Shown: positions 18,384 through 24,184 of the stretch, piece by piece
How the letters are laid out: the number at the start of each line of letters is the position of its first letter
How positions within the stretch are numbered: position 1 is the first letter of the stretch
Assembly (NCBI GenBank): GCA_019634245.1
Contig: JAHQVR010000019.1
Span: 1 to 24,184 of the forward strand
Length of the DNA: 24,184 nt
From: Gammaproteobacteria bacterium
GTDB taxonomy: Bacteria; Pseudomonadota; Gammaproteobacteria; Granulosicoccales; Granulosicoccaceae
Direction of reading: 5' to 3'
Notes under the pieces: generated by a model
Told to the model about the DNA's origin: nothing
What the model saw: only the letters and a program-made list of their open reading frames with translations
Database searches by the model: none
Translations under genes and position numbers: made by a program

Positions 18384-19440
18384 CAGGCCTTCGGCGGCTG
18401 CGTCGCGACTGTCTTGCGCCGCGCCCAGAGGCTGAGCCACCGGCTATGCTCAAGTCCCCAGCCAGTTGTGCACGAGCACCTTGAGACACTTCACCTAAGA
18501 GGGTGGTTATGGTGTCTAGGTCAGGGGCATCGTGGTCAGGTTTTAGCTGGTCCAATGCTTGGCGCATCGCTTTGAGGTGTGCCGGCGTGGTGCCACAACA
18601 ACCGCCGATGATAGAAGCCCCTGCGTTTGCCGCCAGCACTGCGTATTGCGCCATGAGTTCAGGCGTGCCGTTGTAGACGACCTTGCCGTCGATGTACTCG
18701 GGGATCCCACAGTTGGCTTTAGCGACTAATGGAACATCAACCCCTAACTCTTTAGTCGCCGTGCGAAGATTCAATATGGCCGCAACGACTTCGGACGCAC
18801 CCACGCCGCAATTGGTTCCCAGGGCTGAAATGGGTGCGCTCAAGCGGGTGCTAATAGCCACAGTATCTGCCGCAGTTAACCCCATCATGGTGCGACCATT
18901 GGTATCGAGGCTTACCGTGTACACTACCGGAAGTTCGCTTTGGGTCGCGCCAAGTACGGCAGCTTCGACTTCTTCAGCGGACGATAATGTTTCAATCCAC
19001 AGCAAATCGGCACCACCGGCTTTCAGAGCTTCGGCTTGCTCTGCGAAGGCGTCACGCGCTGCATCAATCGACACTGGGCCATTGGGTTGCAAAATTTCTC
19101 CAGTTGGGCCCATGGATCCGGCAATCAGCACTTGCTTATCGGCGGATTTGACAACCTTTCGGGCAATTTCAGCGGCCGCGTGGTTTAGCTCTGCTACCCT
19201 ATGGCCCGCCTTGTGCAGGTTTAAACGATAATGGGTGCCACCGAAGGAATTGGTGAGTATTAGATCTGATCCAGCATCAACGAATGACTGATACAAAGTT
19301 GCGATGCGATCTGGGTGATCTACATTCCAGAGCTCAGGGGCGTCGCCGGTTTGTAGCCCCATGGCAAATAAGTTGGTCCCTGTGGCACCATCGGCCAGCA
19401 GTACCGATCGTTCGGTCAAAAGTTCGTTTAACACGTTCAT
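18373..19440 (-). CDS. Zinc-dependent homocysteine S-methyltransferase (betaine/methylated-compound type)
   Basis: A 355-residue Pfam S-methyl_trans (PF02574) protein that methylates homocysteine to methionine. Numbered from the ATG at 19440: DGATGTNL (17-24), ETLSSAEEVEA (150-160), and a zinc site formed by Cys211 (TNCGVG) and the pair Cys281-Cys282 (GGCCGTTPAH). GSMGPTGE (108-115) is the homocysteine loop. The methyl donor (glycine betaine or another) is not shown by sequence. A betaine donor is plausible because an MttB homologue and a GbdR-like regulator lie 2-4 kb away. The ORF could extend to 19500, but that would add 20 residues without family similarity. The C-terminus has an Arg-rich tail. 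It diverges from the acetyltransferase gene. Confidence 0.88.
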   Translation of the reverse strand: MNVLNELLTERSVLLADGATGTNLFAMGLQTGDAPELWNVDHPDRIATLYQSFVDAGSDLILTNSFGGTHYRLNLHKAGHRVAELNHAAAEIARKVVKSADKQVLIAGSMGPTGEILQPNGPVSIDAARDAFAEQAEALKAGGADLLWIETLSSAEEVEAAVLGATQSELPVVYTVSLDTNGRTMMGLTAADTVAISTRLSAPISALGTNCGVGASEVVAAILNLRTATKELGVDVPLVAKANCGIPEYIDGKVVYNGTPELMAQYAVLAANAGASIIGGCCGTTPAHLKAMRQALDQLKPDHDAPDLDTITTLLGEVSQGARAQLAGDLSIAGGSASGRGARQSRRSRRRPASD

Positions 19441-19486
19441 TATGCAAGCCAGACTACCACGACAAACCGTCAGTAGGTGCGAAGCG

Positions 19487-20626
19487 TTGAAGCTCGACAT
19501 CGTTTCTGATGCGCAGCAATTCCACTCGTTGGCCAGCGCTTGGAATCACCTAAACCAACAATCGATCCGGGGTACGATATTCTCTTCTTGGGATTGGCAC
19601 TATAGCTGGTGGCAATTCTACTCCCAAGATCAAGACTTACTTCGAATATTGTGTTTTAGCGTGGATCAACGACTGGTGGGTATCCTGCCTCTGTATTGCC
19701 GTCGTCAACGGTTGGGTTTGCCGCCTGCCACCTACACTTTGCGATTTACCGGTACTGGCGAACCTCGACCGGATGAAGTGGCGAGCGAGTATCTGGATGT
19801 TCTCACGCTGCCTGAGTTTGAAGAGGAAATTGCGGATGCGGCTATAGCATGGATGCATAGCTTTAAGGAATGGCAAGACGTCACGCTCAACTGCCTTTTG
19901 GAAGGCTCTGCTCTGTCTACAGCGCTTGAGCGCCAGTCAGGCAACACGCACCTTTATCGACAGTCGGTGGGGAGTCGTTATCAGGTCCCTCTAGCCGGTG
20001 GTCAAGCAAGTTTTTTTGATCGATTGGGTACCAGCCGAGTAAAGCGCTTGCAGCGCAGCTTGCGGGCAGCGGATAAAGCTGGCGGTGTGCGTTATGAGTC
20101 GATTGAATCGGCCGAAGAGATCGACAACTTTTTGGAAGAACTCGCAGTGCTATCGCACGAACGGCAAACCAGCATGAATCGTAAAAGTGTGTTTTCTTCG
20201 CAATGTTTTACGCTGTTTCACCACCAGTTGGTGCGGCGGCTCTACGAGCAAGGCAAATGTGACATACACAAGCTGTTTATTGGGCATCGGCTTATGGCGA
20301 TGTTGTATTGTTTTTACGATAGACACACCAGCTACTATTACCAAAGTGGTTTTGCCAGCAGAGAAGCGAATCGCTATCAGCCGTTGAGCTTGGCGCATTT
20401 GTGGGAAATGGACAGTGCGCATAGTGCTGGCAGGCAACACTATGACCTTATGCGGGGCGAAACGCCCTGCTATAAGGATGAATTTGGATGTGACCTTACC
20501 CCGATGGAAAACGTCTACCTATTTCGCTCCAACTATCAACGAGCACAGTATGTTTGGCTGCGTAGCTGTCGCGCGGAGCTAGTGCACACTTTGAAAAAAG
20601 CGGGTGTGGAACGACGTCACAGCTGA
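19487..20626 (+). CDS. GNAT-fold acetyltransferase-6 (CelD/BioF2-like) protein
   Basis: About 379 residues of the CelD/BcsL-like acetyltransferase family (PF13480). Seen: SWDWHYSWWQFYSQD, the family's N-terminal aromatic motif, and ILCFSVDQRLVGILPLYCRR. LGTSRVKRLQRSLRAADK opens the second half, and YYQSGFASREANRYQPLSLAHLWEMD then RQHYDLMRGETPCYKDEFG complete the acyltransferase core. Some relatives are linked to exopolysaccharide or cellulose modification, but the substrate here is unknown. Start: TTG at 19487 has AGGTG 7 bases upstream and fits the family N-terminus. An ATG at 19442 (15 residues longer, no SD) would place the start two bases from the divergent methyltransferase start. The start is therefore not certain. 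Confidence 0.82.
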   Translation: MKLDIVSDAQQFHSLASAWNHLNQQSIRGTIFSSWDWHYSWWQFYSQDQDLLRILCFSVDQRLVGILPLYCRRQRLGLPPATYTLRFTGTGEPRPDEVASEYLDVLTLPEFEEEIADAAIAWMHSFKEWQDVTLNCLLEGSALSTALERQSGNTHLYRQSVGSRYQVPLAGGQASFFDRLGTSRVKRLQRSLRAADKAGGVRYESIESAEEIDNFLEELAVLSHERQTSMNRKSVFSSQCFTLFHHQLVRRLYEQGKCDIHKLFIGHRLMAMLYCFYDRHTSYYYQSGFASREANRYQPLSLAHLWEMDSAHSAGRQHYDLMRGETPCYKDEFGCDLTPMENVYLFRSNYQRAQYVWLRSCRAELVHTLKKAGVERRHS

Positions 20627-20628
20627 TT

Positions 20629-20645
20629 GCTCGCATTGTGTGAGC
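20629..20645 (+). terminator. Putative terminator hairpin after the acetyltransferase gene
   Basis: GCTCGCA-TTG-TGTGAGC forms a 7-bp stem (one G-U pair) two bases after the acetyltransferase stop codon. It is followed by GGCTTT rather than a real U-tract, so it may be a weak terminator or only an mRNA 3' end. Confidence 0.35.
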
Positions 20646-20686
20646 GGCTTTAACAATTACGGCATCTCAATAAGCTAAACTACCCC

Positions 20687-21247
20687 ATGATGTTCGGACT
20701 CGTAAAACCAGCTCAACCTAACCTCATCACGTCCATTCCGGTCCCAGGATCGGTGGGTTGTATGGGGCTCGTAGGCTGTCCGGGCACTCGAGTGGAGCAG
20801 CCAGGTGCTCCCAGCCGGAAATTTCTCGGAGCTGACGTACAGGAAATCCAGAACTGGGGGGCGAATGGAGTCGTGTGTTTGGTAGAGCCTCACGAATTAA
20901 AGATGCATAAAGTTGAGGAGCTGCCTGCGCTGGTTACGTCAGCGGGAATGTGGTGGAAACATCTTCCCATCATCGATCGAGACATTCCGAACCAGGAATT
21001 TGAAAATGTATGGGCGGTAGAGGGTGAGCGCATTCGACACGCTCTGCGAATTGGCGAACGCGTGATTATCCACTGCTATGCTGGGCTGGGCCGTACCGGT
21101 ATGATCGCTGCACGAATCCTAGTCGAAATGGGCATCGATCCGGAGCGCGCGATTCGCATCGTACGGGCCGAAAACCGCCGTCGTATACAGACCAAATCGC
21201 AAGCGAATTTTGTGCGCAGCTGCTTTTCGTTGGTTGGTCACACTTAA
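20687..21247 (+). CDS. Dual-specificity/tyrosine-type protein phosphatase
   Basis: A 186-residue soluble protein of the Cys-dependent phosphatase superfamily. The P-loop HCYAGLGRTG (129-138) supplies nucleophile Cys130 and Arg136 (C-x5-R). The likely general acid is Asp97 (or Asp99) in LPIIDRDIPNQEF. The end of the fold, AIRIVRAENRRRIQTKSQANFVRSC, is the typical DSP/CDKN3-like pattern. It may remove phosphate from proteins or from small molecules. The substrate is unknown. The ATG at 20687 has no strong ribosome site, and ATGATG leaves the exact start uncertain by one residue. It is 60 bases from the acetyltransferase and 115 bases before the MttB homologue. Confidence 0.88.
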   Translation: MMFGLVKPAQPNLITSIPVPGSVGCMGLVGCPGTRVEQPGAPSRKFLGADVQEIQNWGANGVVCLVEPHELKMHKVEELPALVTSAGMWWKHLPIIDRDIPNQEFENVWAVEGERIRHALRIGERVIIHCYAGLGRTGMIAARILVEMGIDPERAIRIVRAENRRRIQTKSQANFVRSCFSLVGHT

Positions 21248-21362
21248 GACTAGGCCTTCTACGTCGCACGACGGGAACGCAAAGTCGCCTTTCGCAACTC
21301 TTGATAGCGAATTGAAGCGCACCATGGTTTTTCACACCCACCAAACATAGGACCCATAGACA

Positions 21363-22928
21363 ATGTCGGCAGAACCCAGTGCTCGTCGCGGTCGTCGTGG
21401 TGGAGGCAGAGCAGCAAAACGGGCAGCACGAGCAGGAGCGACTCAACATCGTCGTCCGTACATTGAAAGCAAAGTTCCTTTTTATGAAATTTTAAATGAA
21501 GAGGGATTGGTTCGCATTGAAGAAAATGCTGAGATTATTCTCTCGGAGATCGGAATTGATTTCAGCGATGATGCGGAAAGCCTAAAACTCTGGCGAGAAG
21601 CCGGTGCGGATATCAATGGCGAACGCGTTCGGTTTCCAAAGGGTCTGTGCCGGAAGCTCATCACCGATCACGCGCCCTCTGAGTTTATCCAGCACGCTCG
21701 CAATCCTGCCAATAACGTAAAAATTGGTGGTAATAATCTGGTCATGGTGCCTGCGTATGGCCCACCTTTCGTCCGGGATCTAGACCATGGGCGACGGTAT
21801 GCAACGATTGAAGACTTTGAAAATTTTGTGAAGCTTGCGTATATCAGCCCACACCTTCATCACTCAGGCGGAACGGTCTGTGAGCCAGTGGACCTACCCG
21901 TTAATAAACGTCATTTCGACATGATTTATGCCCATATGCGCTACAGTGATAAAGCGTTTATGGGATCAGTTACCGCACCATCGCGTGCTGAAGATACTGT
22001 GAAGATGGCCGAAATTCTTTTCGGTGAAAATTACATCGACCCCACCACGGGCAAGCCTAAGACCGTCATTATCAATCTAATCAATGCGAATTCGCCCATG
22101 ACCTTTGATAGCACCATGTTGGGTGCGGCGAAAGTCTATGCGCGTGCCAACCAGGCAACGGTTATTTCACCGTTCATTTTGGCAGGGGCTATGTCACCAG
22201 TATCGGTCGCAGGAACCTCCGCGCAGATTCTCGCTGAAGCCTTGGCCGGGATGGCGTTTGTGCAGTTAGTCAATCCAGGGGCCCCTGTGGTGTTTGGTAC
22301 CTTTGCCAGCTCTGTGTCTATGCAATCGGGTGCTCCTACCTTTGGCACGCCGGAGCCTTCTAAAGTTATGTATATCTGTGCTGCGCTCGCTCGGCGGCTG
22401 GGAGTGCCCTTTCGCAGCGGCGGAGGCTTATGTGGATCGAAACTTCCCGACGCTCAAGCCGCTTTTGAATCCGCTACTACGATGCAAAACGCAGCGCTTG
22501 CCGGGGTTAACTTCATGTTGCATACCGCAGGCTGGCTCGAGGGCGGTTTGGTCATGAGCTATGAAAAGTTCATTATGGATGCGGAGCAGGCCGGCATGCT
22601 CGCGGTGTTCATGGAAGGGGTGGATATGTCCGAAAATGGTCAAGCGCTCGATGCACTGCGGGAAGTGGGACCAGGTAAGCATTTTCTGGGCTGCGCTCAC
22701 ACTCAGGCAAACTTCGAATCGGCTTTCTTCCGATCGGAAATAGCGGACAATAACAGCTTCGAGCAATGGGAGCAGGAGGGCTCAAAAGATGTGGCCCTAC
22801 GCGCAAATGCGCTCTGGAAAGCCCAATTAGAGGCGTATACTGCACCTGAAATTGATTTATCGGTTGACGAAGCCCTACAAGATTATATAAAAAGCCGCAA
22901 AGCGGCGTTTCCCGACGCCAACTATTAG
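21363..22928 (+). CDS. Non-pyrrolysine MttB-family (trimethylamine/glycine betaine) methyltransferase
   Basis: A 521-residue member of the trimethylamine methyltransferase superfamily. The reading frame contains no in-frame TAG, so pyrrolysine is absent. Such homologues include glycine betaine:corrinoid methyltransferases, which is the best guess, though other quaternary amines are possible. Seen: an Arg/Gly/Ala-rich basic tail at 1-30, then EEGLVRIEENAEIILSEIGI (about 47-66), the TIM-barrel run FMGSVTAPSRAEDTVKMAEILFG, INANSPMTFDSTMLGAAKVYARANQ, and GVPFRSGGGLCGSKLPDAQAAFESA near the C-terminal third. AGGA lies ten bases upstream of the ATG. A regulator gene follows 23 bases later. No corrinoid protein gene is in this window. 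Confidence 0.92.
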   Translation: MSAEPSARRGRRGGGRAAKRAARAGATQHRRPYIESKVPFYEILNEEGLVRIEENAEIILSEIGIDFSDDAESLKLWREAGADINGERVRFPKGLCRKLITDHAPSEFIQHARNPANNVKIGGNNLVMVPAYGPPFVRDLDHGRRYATIEDFENFVKLAYISPHLHHSGGTVCEPVDLPVNKRHFDMIYAHMRYSDKAFMGSVTAPSRAEDTVKMAEILFGENYIDPTTGKPKTVIINLINANSPMTFDSTMLGAAKVYARANQATVISPFILAGAMSPVSVAGTSAQILAEALAGMAFVQLVNPGAPVVFGTFASSVSMQSGAPTFGTPEPSKVMYICAALARRLGVPFRSGGGLCGSKLPDAQAAFESATTMQNAALAGVNFMLHTAGWLEGGLVMSYEKFIMDAEQAGMLAVFMEGVDMSENGQALDALREVGPGKHFLGCAHTQANFESAFFRSEIADNNSFEQWEQEGSKDVALRANALWKAQLEAYTAPEIDLSVDEALQDYIKSRKAAFPDANY

Positions 22929-22951
22929 TGATTTGAGCCCGCACGGAAAGG

Positions 22952-24007
22952 ATGGGTGTCAGCTCACTCAACCGTACTTTCAAGAGCAACGTGCGCATGC
23001 TTGGACCGACAAACAGACCACATCGATTCGGGTTCTACCTGGTGCCACAGTTCACCATGTTGGCCTTTGCCAGTGCGCTCGAACCCTTGCGCATGGCCAA
23101 TCAAATCGCCGGCGAGACTCTCTATGAGTGGCGGCTGCTGAGTCGGACGGGCGATCCGGTGAGATGCAGTAATGGCATTGAGCTGACACCCGATGCTTCC
23201 ATTGCGGCGAATGAGGCTTTCGATGCGATTTTCGTCTGTGGCGGAAACAACATTCATTTGATCGATGATGAGGCGGGCTTAAACTGGTTGCGCCAACACG
23301 ACAAACCCTCGGTGGTTCTTGGAGGTATTTGTACGGGCAGCTACCTGTTGGCAAAAGCTGATCTTCTTAATGGCCATCGCTGCACCATCCATTGGGAAAA
23401 CTTGGCCAGCGCCCGAGAACAGTTCCCACAGCTGGTCATATCCCCTGAACTGTTTGAGATGGACGGCAACCGGTATACCTGTGCCGGTGGTACCGCTCCA
23501 TTAGATATGATGCTTCATGAAGTTCGCAACACACACGGTGCGACATTGGCCACACGAATATCTGAACAGTTTATGTGTGATCGAATTCGGGACAAGAACG
23601 ATCGACAGCGTGTTCCACTTACGCAGCGCATCGGGGCAAGTCAGCCCAAACTGGCTGAAGCTGTGTCCTTGATGGAGGCCAATATAGAGGAACCGATGAC
23701 GCTTGATGAGCTCTCCCATCATGTAGGTTTATCCAGACGGCAGCTTGAACGTCTGTTTCAACGTTACCTACATTGCGTACCAACACGTTATTACCTGGAT
23801 CTAAGATTAGAAAGAGCCCGGCAGCTACTGTTGCAAACCAGTATGCCCATTGTGGACGTCGCCATGGCTTGTGGCTTTATTTCCGCGCCACATTTTTCCA
23901 AATGTTATCGAGATACCTATTCGATTCCACCAAGAGATGAACGACGACGGGCCGCCGGATTGTTGCAGGAAGCGCCTGTAGGAAAATTGGTGGATGTGAC
24001 TGGCTGA
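22952..24007 (+). CDS. GlxA/GbdR-type AraC-family regulator with DJ-1/PfpI-like domain
   Basis: A 351-residue transcription factor. Residues ~24-195 form a DJ-1/PfpI-like ligand domain: FGFYLVPQFTMLAFASALEPLRMANQIAGE, then the nucleophile-elbow segment GGICTGSYLLAKADLLNG with Cys127. A C-terminal AraC-type double helix-turn-helix lies at about 232-330: MTLDELSHHVGLSRRQLERLFQRYL and MPIVDVAMACGFISAPHFSKCYRDTY. The pattern fits the group that includes GbdR, SouR and CdhR, which sense betaine, sarcosine or carnitine derivatives. Which ligand applies here is inferred from the neighbouring methyltransferase. Start: the ATG at 22952 is immediately preceded by GGAAAGG, which is very close. The ATG at 22997 would give a 15-residue shorter form and is not excluded. 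Confidence 0.9.
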   Translation: MGVSSLNRTFKSNVRMLGPTNRPHRFGFYLVPQFTMLAFASALEPLRMANQIAGETLYEWRLLSRTGDPVRCSNGIELTPDASIAANEAFDAIFVCGGNNIHLIDDEAGLNWLRQHDKPSVVLGGICTGSYLLAKADLLNGHRCTIHWENLASAREQFPQLVISPELFEMDGNRYTCAGGTAPLDMMLHEVRNTHGATLATRISEQFMCDRIRDKNDRQRVPLTQRIGASQPKLAEAVSLMEANIEEPMTLDELSHHVGLSRRQLERLFQRYLHCVPTRYYLDLRLERARQLLLQTSMPIVDVAMACGFISAPHFSKCYRDTYSIPPRDERRRAAGLLQEAPVGKLVDVTG

Positions 24008-24045
24008 CCAACACAAATACTGGCCCACTTGGCTACGGATGAATT

Positions 24046-24072
24046 TTTGTAGTAGTCTCTAAGCTCTACAAA
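24046..24072. repeat. Imperfectly spaced 7-bp inverted repeat before the terminal ORF
   Basis: TTTGTAG (24046-24052) and CTACAAA (24066-24072) are perfect inverted copies separated by 13 bases, located between the regulator gene and the terminal zinc-ribbon ORF. This could be an operator, part of a mobile-element end, or chance. Only one copy is in the window, so no duplication can be tested. Confidence 0.3.
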
Positions 24073-24091
24073 TGACAACAGGAGCGCACGG

Positions 24092-24184
24092 ATGTGCCCT
24101 GAATGCCCCAACTGCCGCGCCGATAGCGCGCATGTGGTCCGTAATGGCCACTTTTTTCGCCGCTCCGATTCGCGCAAAATTCAA
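24092..24184 (+). CDS. Start of a zinc-ribbon protein, transposase-like (3' partial)
   Basis: A new gene begins at this ATG with GGAG 7 bases upstream, and the frame is open to the window edge (31 codons). It starts MCPECPNCRADSAHVVRNG, giving Cys at 2, 5 and 8, and continues into HFFRRSDSRKIQ. A C-x2-C knuckle followed by an R-NG-x-F-x-R-x-x-DSRKIQ run is the pattern of N-terminal zinc ribbons seen in several insertion-sequence transposases and their relatives. The catalytic domain is outside the window, so whether this is an active transposase, a relict, or another zinc-ribbon protein is not decided. Confidence 0.5.
   Translation, partial: MCPECPNCRADSAHVVRNGHFFRRSDSRKIQ

Noticed and set aside
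21363..21452. Arg/Gly/Ala-rich basic N-terminus of the MttB homologue as a possible nucleic-acid-binding extension
   Set aside because: I recall similar basic tails in other proteobacterial MttB-family proteins, so it is not distinctive here.
21363..22928. Possible pyrrolysine codon in the MttB homologue
   Set aside because: The frame runs 521 codons to TAG only at its end; no in-frame amber exists inside, so this is the non-pyrrolysine type.

Overview
The window looks like chromosomal DNA of a free-living, probably marine gammaproteobacterium. The pointers are a galactose-1-phosphate uridylyltransferase/galactokinase pair, a multidomain NADP-malic enzyme, a HopJ-family protein, a DUF3820 protein, a secreted GH10 xylanase with cadherin/Ig-like repeats, and betaine/methyl-group genes. 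The base composition is close to balanced. The genus cannot be read from the sequence. No rRNA, tRNA, CRISPR array or complete mobile element is visible, and no gene-free stretch exceeds 300 bases. Genes run off both ends.

Layout. (1) 1-1461, plus strand: the 3' end of a molybdopterin oxidoreductase gene, then a secreted YHS-domain protein. (2) 1451-7090, minus strand: a compact gene run. In transcription order it holds an S41 protease lipoprotein, a histidine-phosphatase-like protein, a class III aminotransferase, galactokinase (galK) and galactose-1-P uridylyltransferase (galT). The last four are almost contiguous. (3) 7295-10760, plus strand: a single-domain response regulator followed by a protein whose GGDEF and EAL domains both appear catalytically dead, then an EamA transporter overlapping a DUF3820 gene. 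(4) 10752-15313, plus strand: leuA preceded by a Leu-rich leader peptide with its own promoter, then maeB 14 bases later, then a HopJ-family gene. (5) 15335-16057, minus: a DUF445 membrane protein. (6) 16143-18383, plus: the xylanase. (7) 18373-19440, minus: a Zn-type homocysteine S-methyltransferase, divergent from an acetyltransferase-6 (CelD/BioF2-like) gene. (8) 20687-24007, plus: a dual-specificity-type phosphatase, a non-pyrrolysine MttB-family methyltransferase, and a GlxA/GbdR-type AraC regulator. (9) 24092-end: the start of a small zinc-ribbon protein resembling the N-terminus of a transposase.

How the genes fit together. The MttB homologue, the GbdR-like regulator and the homocysteine methyltransferase suggest use of glycine betaine or another methylated amine as a methyl source. 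The gal genes and the xylanase point to use of plant or algal sugars. leuA, maeB and probably hopJ look like one transcription unit, so a leucine-sensing leader could also control malic enzyme.

The most unusual signals are three. The first is the candidate leuA leader peptide: its predicted transcription start falls on its own AUG, and the RNA after it has competing hairpins but no U-tract. The second is the response regulator paired with a doubly degenerate GGDEF/EAL protein. The third is the leuA-maeB linkage behind the leader.
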